From: Rhodanobacter sp. OK091
GTDB taxonomy: Bacteria; Pseudomonadota; Gammaproteobacteria; Xanthomonadales; Rhodanobacteraceae
Assembly (NCBI RefSeq): GCF_900142825.1
Contig: NZ_FRCH01000002.1
Location: forward strand, 1,113,883-1,177,882
Direction of reading: 5' to 3'
Length of the DNA stretch: 64,000 nt
Part shown: positions 18,509 to 28,653 of the stretch, piece by piece
Layout: the number at the start of each line of letters is the position of its first letter
How positions within the stretch are numbered: position 1 is the stretch's first letter
The notes under the pieces: generated by a model
What the model was told of the DNA's origin: nothing
Databases searched by the model: none
What the model saw: only the letters and a program-made list of their open reading frames with translations
Position numbers and translations under genes: made by a program

Positions 18509-21500
18509 TCACCACACCATGGCCGCACCCACGCCTACGCCGGCGTCGCCGCGGGTATTGGTGGTGGCGTTGACCTTGAACACGTAACGTCCGCTTTCGG
18601 TGATGGTCGATAAACCGATGGCGATGCCGGTCTCACCGTGGAAGTTGCCCAACGCCACCGCGGCCGAGTTCTGATTCGGTTGATAGGCTTGCGGCAAGCT
18701 GGCCATCGCCATGGCGGATGCAATGCCGCCGTTGGCGCGATTGCCGATCGTGTTGAGCTGGCCGTTGAGGGTGTTGAATCGCTGGTCGGTGTAGCTCTTG
18801 GACCAGTCGACTGCCCTGTTGATGCCGTCGGTGAGCTGGCCGACATTCACCGCATCGGTGTTCGCCACGCCCCTGCCGATGTTGTGAATGATGGTGGGGT
18901 CGCCGCCCGGATTCATGGTCACACTGTGGTTGTTCACGGTGCCATCGGCGTTCTTGTCGTACTGGACATTGCCGGCCTGCGATGCCTGCAGCTGGCTCAC
19001 GTTCACCGCGTCGGTCGCCGCCGTACCTGCCGCCACGTTGGTGACCTGGCGTTCGCTGCCCGCCGCACCCACCGACACACTATTGGCGCGCTTCGCCACC
19101 GAGCCCTGCCCCACCGCCACACTGTTCGCTGCCACAGCTTGCGATCCATTGCCGACGGCGGTGCTCTTGCTGCCCGAAGCCACCGCACCCGCACCGCCTG
19201 CCGCCGAATTGACGCCGATCGCCGCCGGCTTCGCGGTGTTGTCCGCGCTCACCTGGAACATGCCGTCCTGGCCGTTCTGCAGGTTGTTGATCGTCGTGTT
19301 TGCCGCGCCGACCTGGTCGCCGATGCGGGTCACCTTGGCGTCGAGACTGCCCACCGCCTGATTGGTGGCATACAGCTGCGAACCGTTCACCGCATCCGTG
19401 CTGGTGGCGCTGAGCTGGCCAGCCGCCACGTTGCTGATCTGCCGCTCCGCACCCGGCGCGCCCACGCTGACCACACTGACCGGCGTCGCGCCGGCAAAAC
19501 TATAAGCAGTCCCTGCGATCGTCGCGCCAGCTGTCGGAACAGCGGAACCTGTCACCGAACCCGCACCCAGAGCCACCGAACCGCCGCTGGCCTGGGCACC
19601 GTTGCCTATCGCCACCGAGTTCGCATCGTTGGCGACGGCTCGCGGGCCAACCGCAATGCTGTCGGTGCCTGCGGCCAGGCTATCCGCCAGGTTCGAGCTG
19701 GCATGGAAGTACTTGATGCCGCCACCGCCGAAGACACCGCCGATCTGGTCGAAGACACTCTGTACAGAGCTGTAGGTGCCGCCACCGAAGGTGAAGCTGG
19801 TGCTCAGCGTGCCCGTGACCGGGTCGTAACTGCTGTTGCTGCCCAGGCCGGTGGCCACGCTGTAGCCGAGGTTGCTGAGCTGGGTGCCGACCGTGCCGAT
19901 GGCCTGGTTGGCGGCGAACAGCTGCGAGCCGTTGACCGCATCGGTGCTGGAGTCGCTGATGCGGCCGGCAGCAAGGTTGGTGACGGTGCGCTCGCTGTCC
20001 GCCGTGCCCACGCTCACCGTGCTGGTCGGGCTGGTGCCGGCGAAGCCGTAGCTGGTGCCGTTGATGGTGGTGCCGGACGTGCCGACCACCGAGTCCGTGG
20101 TCGAGCCACTGCCCAGCGCCACGTCACCGCTCTGTGCTCCAGCCACGGCACCTGCGCCAAGCGCCGTGCCGCCGACTACCGAAGCGCTGGCGTCCACGCC
20201 GGCGGCCAGCGCATTCACGCCGGTGGCGCCGTCGTTGTTGTAGTTGCCGCTCCGCACGCCGCCGTCGTTGACGCTGTAATAGTGCGTGGTCGCCGCCGCC
20301 TGGGCCGCCTGCAACTGGCTGAGGTTCACCGCGTCGGTCGCGCTCGTGCCCGCGGCTAGGTTGGTGATGCTGCTGCCGCCGGCGTTGATGCCACTGGTCG
20401 TTACGCTGGGGCCACCGGCGATGTTCATGCCGGTAGAGCCATACGTCGTGCTGTCGGTGCCGTCGTTCACGGTCAGGCCGCTGGTACCCAGTACGCTGTT
20501 GCCCGTCGCCACGCTGTCCACGGCGATGTTCTTCGCCAGGTCGAACGTCACGTTGTTATCGGTCGTGGTCTTGTTCACCACCAGGTTGCCGTCGGTGTTG
20601 CTCAGATCCACTGCGGCGCTCGGCGCCACGTTGGTGCTGTTGGCGCCCTGCGCGCTGATGTTCCAGCCGCTGTTGGCGACGGTCGCAACGCTTTCGATGG
20701 CCTGGTTGGTGGCAAACAGCTGTGAGCCGTTGATCGCATCCGTGCTGGCGGCGCTAATGCGGCCAGCGGCGACGTTGGTGATGGTGCGTTCGGCGCCGAC
20801 GCCGCCCATGCTGACCGTACTCGTTGGCGCGGTGCCTGCGAATGAGTAGATCGTGCCGTTGATAATTGTGCTGGGCGTAGCTACCACGGTCGCCGTGGTC
20901 GAGCCCGAACCCAGCGCCACGTCGCCGCTCTGCGCGCCGGCCAGGGCGTTGCTGCCGATGCTGACAGTATCGTTGGCCGAAACTCCGGCGCCGGCGAAGT
21001 TGCCGAACGCCACGTTGTTGTCGCCGGCGACCCCCGCACCCGCAAACAGGCCGAATGCGGAATTCAGACTGCCTTGTGTCGAGGTTCCTGCGTAATAGCC
21101 GGCCGCGGTGTTGCCCGAGCCAATGGTATAGGTGCCGGACCCCACACCCATCCCGGTGTTGTAGTCGCCCACGACTGAGATTCCTGCCGTGTTGCCCATG
21201 GCCGTGTTTCCTACGCCGGCGGTGTTCTGGCCCGCTTGCGCACCAACGGCGACATTGTAGGAGCCGCCGCTTCCCTGGCCAGCGGCCGAACCGATGCTGA
21301 TGGACCCGTCCGTCGCCGCAACGGCTCCGTCGCCGACCGCCACGCTCGACACTCCTGCGGCACTCGCGTTTACACCCGCCGCCAGAGCATTGATGCCCGT
21401 GGCACCGTCGTTGTTGTAGTTGCCGCCGATGGTGCCGTTGTCGTTGACGCTGTAGTAGTGGGTGGTCGCCGCTGCCTGGGCCGCCTGCAACTGGCTCAGG

Positions 21501-24500
21501 TTCACCGCGTCAGTCGCGTTCGTTCCCGCGGCCACGTCGGTGATGCTGCTGCCGCCCGCGTTGATGCCGCTGGCGGTCACGCTCGGACCTCCGGCGATGC
21601 TCATGCCGGTGGATCCGTACGTGGTGCTGTGGGTGCCGTCGTTCACCGTCAGGCCGCCGCTGTCCAGCACGCTGTTGCCCGTCGTCACGCTGTCCACGGC
21701 GATGTTCTTCGCCAGATCGAACGTGACGTTGTTGTCGGTCGTGGTCTTGCCCACCACCAGGTTGCCGTCGGTATTGCCCATATCCACCGCGGCGCCCGGC
21801 GCCACGTTGGTGCTGTTGGCGCCCTGCGCGCTGATGTTCCAGCCGCTGTTGGCGACGGTCGCGACGCTTTCGATGGCCTGGTTGGTGGCGTACAGCTGCG
21901 AGCCGTTGATCGCGTTAGTGCTAGTGGCGCTTACCTGGCCAGCCGCCACGTTCTGGATCTGGCGTTCAGCACCCGCCGCACCGACGCTCACCACGCCGCC
22001 CGCTGCCGGCGCGCCGCCGGCATAGGTGTAGGTGGTGCCGTCGATGGTGCCCGTCGGTATCGGCGTAGAAGCCGTCACCGTCGAGTTGTTGCCGAGCACC
22101 ACCGCGCCGTCGAGACCGGTCGGGATGGTGACGTTGTTGCCCACCACGAACGCGTTGTTGGCGCTGATGGCGTTGTTGTTGCCCAGCGAGTACGAGCCGC
22201 TGCCGGTGATGGTGGTCGGGTCGCCGATGGCGCCCGAGTGGTCGCCGCTCACCACGTTGCCGGTGCCGATGCTGATCGCCTGCGTGCCGGAAGCCGTGGC
22301 GCCCTGGCCGATGGCAATCGCGCTGGCGGCGCTGGCCAGCGCCTGGGTGCCCATCGCGACCGTATTGTCCGCGGTAATGATTCTCCCGGCGGAATTTCCG
22401 AGCGCGATGTTGTTGCTGCCGGTGACTGAGCCTCCGGCGAGGGGGCCACCTGCAAAATTGCCGGAGCCATTCACGTTATCGCCGGCGTTGTCGCCGACGG
22501 CGCTGTTGGACGAGCCGGTCACGCCAGCTCCCGCGTTATTGCCGATGCCGACGTTGCGATGGCCGACCACCGTCGAACTGGCGAAGGAACCCATACCGAC
22601 GTTGTTGTTGCCAGTGATGTTGTAGCCGGCCAGCGCGCCCGTTCCAACGTTATTGTAGCCGTCGACGTTGAGGCCAGCCTTCCAACCCACGCCGACGTTC
22701 AGCGCGCCCTTCACGCTGTTGCCGGCGACGCCACCGACAGCGACGTTGTTGCCGGTGACACCGGAAAACACGATCGACTGTGTGCTGGTATCGGACACGC
22801 TGCTGCCAGTGCCGAGCGCACCGACAGCAACGTTCGCCGTGCTGGAAACGCTGTTGCCGACCTGAAGACCGACAGCAACGTTGCCGCTGGAGCTATTGCT
22901 TCGCCCTGCCTGCACGCCGACGGCGAGGTTGTCGAAGCCGGTGGAACCCGTGCCAGCTTGGTTGCCGATGGCGATCACACGGTTGCCCGAAGCCACGGCA
23001 CCAGTGCCGACGGCGACGGCGTTGGTGGTACCAGAGGCGATGCTGCCCGTGCCGATGGCGACAGCGCTGCTCCCAGTAGCGGAAGCGCCCACGCCGGCCG
23101 CCAGCGCATTCGTACCGGTCGCGCCGTTGTTGGCGTAGTTGCCGCCCTGCGTGCCGCCATCGTTGACGCTGTAATAGTGTGTCGCTGCAGCCGCCTGCGC
23201 CGCTTGCAATTGCGACAAGTTCACTGCATCCGTGGCGACCGTACCGACCGCCACGTTGGTGATCTTGTTGCCACCATTATTCAGGCCTGTGTTCGCCAGA
23301 CTCACTGTGCCGTTCGTGCCGCCGGTGATCGTCACACCAGCGTTGTTCAACACGGTGCTCCCCGTCATGACGCTCGTCGCCGTCAGGTTCGGGTTGGTAT
23401 CGATCGTCAGGCTCATCCCGCTTTGCGTCACCGCGATATTGCCGCTGCTACCCTGCGCCACGTTCACCGTGCTGCCCGGTGCCACGTTCGTCGCCGCGCC
23501 GCCGTTCGCCGATAGGCTCCAGCCCTTGTTGGCCACCGTGCTCACCGCCGTGAGCTGACTGACGTTGACGGCGTCGGTCGGCGCCACACCCGCCGTTACA
23601 TTGGTCAGCGCACGTGTACCACCACTGGCATTGGCGAAGTTCACCGCCGTGCCACCGGTTACCGCACCCACCGTGATCGGGTTGATGTTGCTCGGGCTGA
23701 TCCCGCCAGCCTGTTGCACCAGACCGGCCGTGCCGTTGTTGATGTTGTTGATCGACGTAGTGTTGTTGGCGATGTCGGTCGTGTTGGTGGTCACCTGCTG
23801 GTTGGTGGCGTACAGCTGCGAACCGTTCACCGCGTCCGTCGACGTCGCCGAAAGCACGCCCGCGCCGACATTCTGGATCTGACGCTCGGCACCCACCGCG
23901 CCGACCGAGACGACGCTCGTGCCGGCCGTACCGGCCGCCGGGGTGGCGCTGCCGGCGAGAACATAGATGCCGGTGTGCGGCGCCGCCGTCGTCGAGCCCG
24001 AGCCCAGTGACACGTCGCCGGCGCTGGCCGTCGCGCTGGCACCATCGCCCAGCGCCACGTTGCCGGCCATGCCAGCCGCGCCCGCCGTCGTGTTGTTGCC
24101 AAGCGCCACCGACCCCTGCCCGATCGCCCGGTTGTTGTTGCCGATCGCGACCGCGCCATTAGCCATGTTGGTCGCCGTCGCCGTCGCCGTGCCATCACTG
24201 TTGGCGATGTTGTTCGCGCCGCCCGTGAAAGCACCGGTGCCCGAGGCATAGCTCGGATCGCCGATCGCGACCGCGCCGTCACCATAGGCCGTGTTGCCTG
24301 CGCCGATCGAGACAGCCTTGCCACCGCCCGCCGACGCGCCCGTTCCCAGCGCAATCGCGCTCGTGGTGGCCGCGTTCGCGGACTGACCGATGGCGATCGT
24401 GTTGTCGGCCGTGATGTTCATGCCAGCCGACTCGCCGAGGGCAACGTTGTTGTTGCCAACGAGATTCAACCCGGCATTTGCACCCGCAGCGAAATTGGAA

Positions 24501-27500
24501 CTGCCGGTAATATTCGACCCAGCCAGATAGCCCAAGCCGACATTACGGTTGCCGCTGACAGTCTGCCCGGAGTTGTTGCCGATAGCAGTGTTTTCGTCAC
24601 CCATGACGCCTTGACCAGCGTCTCCGCCGAAACCGGCATTGCCGTCACCCTTGACGTTATTGGCAGCTTGTTGACCGAAGGCGCTGTTGGCCGAACCGGT
24701 AACATTCACCCCGGCATTCGCACCGAAAGCGCTATTGTTATTACCCGAGACGTTGTAGCCGGCAGCAAGACCAGCCGATACATTCGCGCTACCGTTTACT
24801 TTCGAGCCCGCAACCGAGCCGAAAGCGTAGTTCTCGTCGCCTGTGACGTTCTGACCGGCCGAAACACCTATCGCCAGATTGTCGATATTGGCCGAAGCGC
24901 CGCCAGTGCCGGCCCATTTACCGATCGCGACCGTGCTGTCGCCGACAGCGGTCGCACCATCGCCCAGCGCCATCGCGCTCGCACCAGAGGCTGACGCATT
25001 CGTGCCTGCCGCCAGCGCATTGGTGCCAGTTGCGCCGTTGTTGTTGAAGTTGCCGCTGGTCGTGCCGCCGTCGTTGACGCTGTAGTAATGCGTGGTCGCC
25101 GCCGTCAGCGCTGTGCCGACGTTGGTGTAGATGACGCCATTCACCATGTAGCTCGGCGCACCGATCGCACCCGTGCTGTTGTTGTAGGTCGAACCGCCGC
25201 CCAGTGCCGAGGCGACGCTGCTGCCCAGGTTGTTCACCTGCGTGCCCAGCGTGCCCACCGCTTGATTGGTGGCATAAAGCTGCGAACCGTTCACTGCATC
25301 GGTACTGGTTGCATTGAGCGCGCCGGCGGACACGCTGATCAGCGTGCGCGAGCCACCGCTGGTGTTGGCGAAGTTCACCGTGGTGCCGCCCGTGGCCGCA
25401 CCGACCGTGATGGAATTGGTGTTGCTCGGGCTGATGCCGCCCGCCTGCTGCACCAGGCCGGCTGTGCCGCTGTTGATGTTGTTGATCGACGTGGTGTTGT
25501 TGGCGATGTTTGTGGTGTTGGTACTGACCTGCTGGTTGGTCGCATATAGCTGCGAACCATTTACCGCATCCGTACTGGTCGATGACAGCGTGCCCGCGGC
25601 CACGTTGGTGATCTTCTGCGCCGAACCGCTGCCGTGGCTGGCGTCGTAGGCGCCCAGCGACGAATTCCACTGCAAGGCATCTTGTTTCAGCGCGGTGATG
25701 TTGTTGGTATTGGTGGTGGTCTGATTGCCCAGATTGGTGATCGCCGTGGTGTTGTTGGCGATGTTGGTGGTGTTGCTGCTCACCTGCTGATTGGTCGCGT
25801 ACAGCTGCGAGCCATTCACCGCGTCGGTGCTGGTCGCGCTGAGCGTGGCCGGGGTGAGATTGGTGATCTTCACGGTACCGGTAGCACCGGTACCGCCCGT
25901 TGCACCCAAGGTAACGGTGTTGCCGTTCGGGGCGTCGTATTTCACCGCGATATTGGCGAGGTTGACGGTGTTGTTATTGAGTGCGCCCAGCGCACCCGCC
26001 ACCGTGGTCTGCATGGCCGGGCTACCCACCGCGCCGGTGGTGCCGACACCATTGATAGGTTGGCTGAAGCCGCTGATCGTGCCGGTGCTGGTGTTGTAGG
26101 CCGCGCTTCCGCCCAGCGTGCTTGCAGCGGAATTGCCCAGGTTGGTTACGGTGCCGCCCAGTGTGCCGACGGCCTGATTGGTCGCGTATAGCTGGCTGCC
26201 GTTGATGGCGTCGGTGCTGGCGCTGCCGAGGCGACCGGCAGCGAGGTTCTGGATCTGACGTGGCGCCGCTGCCGAACCCACACTCAGGACGTCGCCACCG
26301 GCCGGCGCGCCGCCGGCAAAGGTGTAGGTGGTGCCATTGATGGTGGTGTTGGGCGTGCCCACGGCCGCCGAGACGGTCGAGCTGTTGCCCAGCACGACCG
26401 CGCCGGACAGCCCCGTGGCCACCGTCACGCCGTTGCCCATGACCATGACGTTGGACGAATTGACGGTATTGCCGTTGCCGACGATGCGGCCGTTGTCCGA
26501 TCCGGCTGGCAGCGTGTTGTTGTTGCCGAAGATGCCCGACTCGTTGGCGCCCACCGTGCCGTTGTTGTTGCCCAGCGTGTAGGTGCCGCTGCCGGTGATG
26601 GTGGTCGGGTCGCCGATGGCGCCGGAGTTGTTGCCGGACACGACGTTGCCCGTGCCGATGCTGATGGACTGGGAACCGTTGGCTTTCGCTCCATTGCCGA
26701 GCGCGATGGCTTGGCCATTGGCGGCGGCACTGTCGCCCGCGGCGATGCCATAGGCACCGCTAACGGTGGCGCCTCGGCCAACAGCGATGCCGGATGTGGC
26801 GGCAGCCGCCACGCTGGACTGGCCGCCAAGGGCGATGCTGTCCGCTGCCGCTGCCTGGGCGCCGCGAGTGGCGTTGCTGCCCATGGCGATCGAGCCTGCG
26901 CCGGAGGCGGTGGTGGAGTTGGCGACCGAAAGCGGCGTTGTGCCATCGCCGCCTGCACCGCCGATAGCGACTGAATTGAGACCCGTGGCGTTGCTGCCGA
27001 AGCCGAGCGCCGTCGCCGCAACACCGACCGCCTGGGCCTCAAGCCCGAAGGCCGAACCCCACTGCCCCGCGCGGCTCAGGAAGCCGAAGGCCGAGCCCCC
27101 TTTTCCAACACCCTGGGCGAAAGCGCCATAGACTGTGACTGCAAGCTGGTTATTGCCACTGGCGTTACAGCCTGCAACTATTGAGTACGAGCCGCTCCCG
27201 TCTGCCGGACCGGTTGTGATGGGACCGGGGTTGATGCGCCCGACGACTGCGGTGCTAGTAAGGGGGCAGCCCGGCACCGAGGGGATTGTATCGGCGAACG
27301 CAGCCGGCGTTACGCCAAGACCGAGCAGGGCCGCTGCCGCGAAGCCTGCGCCAAGGGCGCTCAGCCCCAGCCTCGTGCGGTTGGCGCTGACGACGACTCG
27401 CCCCGCATCGCTGGACGCGCAGGCGCTATCGCTGCTCGCTAGCTCCGAGGCCACCACCAACTGGCCCAGGGAGCGGTTCCACACCTTGCTGTAGATCCTG

Positions 27501-27505
27501 TTCAT
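18509..27505 (-). CDS. Giant YadA-type trimeric autotransporter adhesin
   Basis: 2998-residue surface adhesin (type Vc secretion). The N-terminus is an extended signal peptide of the ESPR type (M-N-R-I-Y-S-K-V-W-N-R), followed by a second hydrophobic stretch and cleavage near A-F-A-D. The passenger is built of YadA-head repeats (A-x-G-x-x-A-x-A), N-x-N-x-A-x-G motifs, necks of the T-D-A-V-N-G-S-Q-L-Y-A-T-N-Q type and H-Y-Y-S-V-N-D modules. The last 90 residues are the membrane anchor ending G-A-A-M-V-W with the terminal aromatic. ATG 27505 overlaps the stop of a 52-codon leader ORF; a GTG at 27508 is also in frame. Function in adhesion or biofilm is inferred from the family. No frameshift was seen. 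Confidence 0.96.
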   Translation of the reverse strand: MNRIYSKVWNRSLGQLVVASELASSDSACASSDAGRVVVSANRTRLGLSALGAGFAAAALLGLGVTPAAFADTIPSVPGCPLTSTAVVGRINPGPITTGPADGSGSYSIVAGCNASGNNQLAVTVYGAFAQGVGKGGSAFGFLSRAGQWGSAFGLEAQAVGVAATALGFGSNATGLNSVAIGGAGGDGTTPLSVANSTTASGAGSIAMGSNATRGAQAAAADSIALGGQSSVAAAATSGIAVGRGATVSGAYGIAAGDSAAANGQAIALGNGAKANGSQSISIGTGNVVSGNNSGAIGDPTTITGSGTYTLGNNNGTVGANESGIFGNNNTLPAGSDNGRIVGNGNTVNSSNVMVMGNGVTVATGLSGAVVLGNSSTVSAAVGTPNTTINGTTYTFAGGAPAGGDVLSVGSAAAPRQIQNLAAGRLGSASTDAINGSQLYATNQAVGTLGGTVTNLGNSAASTLGGSAAYNTSTGTISGFSQPINGVGTTGAVGSPAMQTTVAGALGALNNNTVNLANIAVKYDAPNGNTVTLGATGGTGATGTVKITNLTPATLSATSTDAVNGSQLYATNQQVSSNTTNIANNTTAITNLGNQTTTNTNNITALKQDALQWNSSLGAYDASHGSGSAQKITNVAAGTLSSTSTDAVNGSQLYATNQQVSTNTTNIANNTTSINNINSGTAGLVQQAGGISPSNTNSITVGAATGGTTVNFANTSGGSRTLISVSAGALNATSTDAVNGSQLYATNQAVGTLGTQVNNLGSSVASALGGGSTYNNSTGAIGAPSYMVNGVIYTNVGTALTAATTHYYSVNDGGTTSGNFNNNGATGTNALAAGTNASASGASAMALGDGATAVGDSTVAIGKWAGTGGASANIDNLAIGVSAGQNVTGDENYAFGSVAGSKVNGSANVSAGLAAGYNVSGNNNSAFGANAGVNVTGSANSAFGQQAANNVKGDGNAGFGGDAGQGVMGDENTAIGNNSGQTVSGNRNVGLGYLAGSNITGSSNFAAGANAGLNLVGNNNVALGESAGMNITADNTIAIGQSANAATTSAIALGTGASAGGGKAVSIGAGNTAYGDGAVAIGDPSYASGTGAFTGGANNIANSDGTATATATNMANGAVAIGNNNRAIGQGSVALGNNTTAGAAGMAGNVALGDGASATASAGDVSLGSGSTTAAPHTGIYVLAGSATPAAGTAGTSVVSVGAVGAERQIQNVGAGVLSATSTDAVNGSQLYATNQQVTTNTTDIANNTTSINNINNGTAGLVQQAGGISPSNINPITVGAVTGGTAVNFANASGGTRALTNVTAGVAPTDAVNVSQLTAVSTVANKGWSLSANGGAATNVAPGSTVNVAQGSSGNIAVTQSGMSLTIDTNPNLTATSVMTGSTVLNNAGVTITGGTNGTVSLANTGLNNGGNKITNVAVGTVATDAVNLSQLQAAQAAAATHYYSVNDGGTQGGNYANNGATGTNALAAGVGASATGSSAVAIGTGSIASGTTNAVAVGTGAVASGNRVIAIGNQAGTGSTGFDNLAVGVQAGRSNSSSGNVAVGLQVGNSVSSTANVAVGALGTGSSVSDTSTQSIVFSGVTGNNVAVGGVAGNSVKGALNVGVGWKAGLNVDGYNNVGTGALAGYNITGNNNVGMGSFASSTVVGHRNVGIGNNAGAGVTGSSNSAVGDNAGDNVNGSGNFAGGPLAGGSVTGSNNIALGNSAGRIITADNTVAMGTQALASAASAIAIGQGATASGTQAISIGTGNVVSGDHSGAIGDPTTITGSGSYSLGNNNAISANNAFVVGNNVTIPTGLDGAVVLGNNSTVTASTPIPTGTIDGTTYTYAGGAPAAGGVVSVGAAGAERQIQNVAAGQVSATSTNAINGSQLYATNQAIESVATVANSGWNISAQGANSTNVAPGAAVDMGNTDGNLVVGKTTTDNNVTFDLAKNIAVDSVTTGNSVLDSGGLTVNDGTHSTTYGSTGMSIAGGPSVTASGINAGGSSITDVAAGTNATDAVNLSQLQAAQAAATTHYYSVNDNGTIGGNYNNDGATGINALAAGVNASAAGVSSVAVGDGAVAATDGSISIGSAAGQGSGGSYNVAVGAQAGQNTAGVGNTAMGNTAGISVVGDYNTGMGVGSGTYTIGSGNTAAGYYAGTSTQGSLNSAFGLFAGAGVAGDNNVAFGNFAGAGVSANDTVSIGSNALAGAQSGDVALGSGSTTATVVATPSTIINGTIYSFAGTAPTSTVSMGGVGAERTITNVAAGRISAASTDAINGSQLFATNQAIESVATVANSGWNISAQGANSTNVAPSAAVDLSNTDGNLVVNKTTTDNNVTFDLAKNIAVDSVATGNSVLGTSGLTVNDGTDSTTYGSTGMNIAGGPSVTTSGINAGGSSITNLAAGTSATDAVNLSQLQAAQAAATTHYYSVNDGGVRSGNYNNDGATGVNALAAGVDASASVVGGTALGAGAVAGAQSGDVALGSGSTTDSVVGTSGTTINGTSYGFAGTSPTSTVSVGTADSERTVTNLAAGRISDSSTDAVNGSQLFAANQAIGTVGTQLSNLGYSVATGLGSNSSYDPVTGTLSTSFTFGGGTYSSVQSVFDQIGGVFGGGGIKYFHASSNLADSLAAGTDSIAVGPRAVANDANSVAIGNGAQASGGSVALGAGSVTGSAVPTAGATIAGTAYSFAGATPVSVVSVGAPGAERQISNVAAGQLSATSTDAVNGSQLYATNQAVGSLDAKVTRIGDQVGAANTTINNLQNGQDGMFQVSADNTAKPAAIGVNSAAGGAGAVASGSKSTAVGNGSQAVAANSVAVGQGSVAKRANSVSVGAAGSERQVTNVAAGTAATDAVNVSQLQASQAGNVQYDKNADGTVNNHSVTMNPGGDPTIIHNIGRGVANTDAVNVGQLTDGINRAVDWSKSYTDQRFNTLNGQLNTIGNRANGGIASAMAMASLPQAYQPNQNSAAVALGNFHGETGIAIGLSTITESGRYVFKVNATTNTRGDAGVGVGAAMVW
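20261..25100 (-). repeat. Four HYYSVND modules with near-identical flanks inside the adhesin
   Basis: Modules containing H-Y-Y-S-V-N-D followed by G-A-T-G-x-N-A-L-A-A-G occur at about 20270, 21447, 23167 and 25077. The DNA from 20286 to 20745 and from 21457 to 21918 is especially similar, and includes the T-D-A-V-N-L-S-Q-L-Q and N-V-A-P segments. These are direct in-frame repeats, suitable substrates for recombination that changes adhesin length, and they are also a risk for assembly collapse. Confidence 0.85.
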
Positions 27506-27663
27506 CACTCCATGCCCCCGACGACCCGGCCGATGATGGCCAGCGGGTGCATCCGTGGCCCCGGAGCGGCGCGCAGCGCCTTCGCTAGGCCGGAAGACAC
27601 GGAAGGAGAGTCGACCCGCGCATGCCGATCGGCGCTGTGTGCGGTATCCACCTGGATTTTCAT
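27505..27663 (-). CDS. Small leader ORF translationally coupled to the adhesin
   Basis: 52-codon ORF (M-K-I-Q-V-D-T-A-H-S at the start, I-I-G-R-V-V-G-G-M-E at the end) with an AGGTG ribosome site before its ATG. Its TGA shares one base with the adhesin ATG (TGATG), the classical arrangement for translational coupling. The adhesin itself has only a GGAG two bases from its ATG, too close for efficient initiation, which makes coupling more likely. I do not recognise the peptide; it has a weakly hydrophobic C-terminal third but no clear signal. Whether the product matters or only its translation does cannot be told from the sequence. Confidence 0.55.
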   Translation of the reverse strand: MKIQVDTAHSADRHARVDSPSVSSGLAKALRAAPGPRMHPLAIIGRVVGGME

Positions 27664-28653
27664 TCGGATCACCTGCGTAATAAATTACGATTTGAGGGGT
27701 TCAGGGCAGTCGCTGGAGGTGGCGCAAGGACAGCAGCGGATCGGCGCCCACGAGGTGGGCGGGAGACCGTCGATGGATGCCGAACTGACTGTTCTGCTGC
27801 CGGTGAAAATCCATTCCGCCAACGGGAATGGCTTGATCGAATTTGGCGTGACCTTTGACCAGACCAGCCATAAACAAGACCGATGCCGCACAGGTCGAAG
27901 CCGGATAAAAATTCAACGCCACGAGTATCCATGTGTTGTTTGCGATCTTTATTTTTTCGTGAGAGATGAAAAGACGCCATGGCGCAATAAAAGTTAATCC
28001 ATTTAACTCAAAGCCATGACTGAGCAAGGCATCGAAAGACCAAGCGTTGAAAGCGATGCGGACACGCGAGGCATGACGCACTGGAAACGCCGACTCGAAC
28101 GCTCGTCTAAAGCCTCAGCAAGCACTTCAATCCTGGCCTGCACCCACATGCCCTTGCCGTGGCTAGCCTCCATTACGAAGAATGAGATGCGAGGCACGGC
28201 TACCCCCCGGCGTATCGCAAAGTCATTCACTTGAAAAAGGCCTAAACGCGGACCAGTTTCAAGACCTAACGTCCGTCATTTAACACGATCTAATCATACC
28301 CATGTCATTACGTTTTCTATTATCAAAATACGACCATTTTCTATCTAGAAACGACCATTACTTCAAATACGTGATTTATTCGGCAACATCGGCAGCGAAT
28401 ACTTGCAAGGCGGCAGCGGAAACGTCTTGCGAGGCGGGTTGCGCATGGCGGCCACGCTGGCCTATCGACGGCATTCCTGAGCCCAGAGGTCCGGGGAAGC
28501 GGGAACGGAAAGGCCCGTCCGCACCAGCAAGATCTTGTTGTAATTCGCAAAAATATGCTGATACCGTCGTTTTGAGCGTCGAATTCTTGCCAGCTGACGG
28601 CAAGATCGCGGCCCTCTACGTCGGGACCGGGACTGATTGGGTAGGTGCGGTGC
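27664..28653. other. AT-richer intergenic region between adhesin locus and AraC gene
   Basis: About 1 kb without a convincing gene on either strand. GC content is visibly lower than around it, especially 27940-28400 (for example ATTTTTTCGTG and long T/A runs). The direct repeat ACGACCATT occurs at about 28329 and 28351. It should hold the adhesin-operon promoter and the divergent AraC promoter. A TAATTTATTACG segment 20-30 bases upstream of the leader ORF is AT-rich but I cannot assign a firm -35/-10 pair. Confidence 0.6.

Noticed and set aside
20261..25100. CRISPR-like periodic repeats
   Set aside because: The periodicity comes from coding modules of the adhesin, with no constant-length spacers and no cas genes.
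18638..27494. Many plus-strand open frames across the adhesin gene
   Set aside because: They run antisense to the YadA-type repeats and show only repetitive Ala/Val/Arg text.
27512..27997. 161-codon frame upstream of the adhesin
   Set aside because: It has no ribosome site and no domain, and it lies over the leader ORF on the opposite strand.
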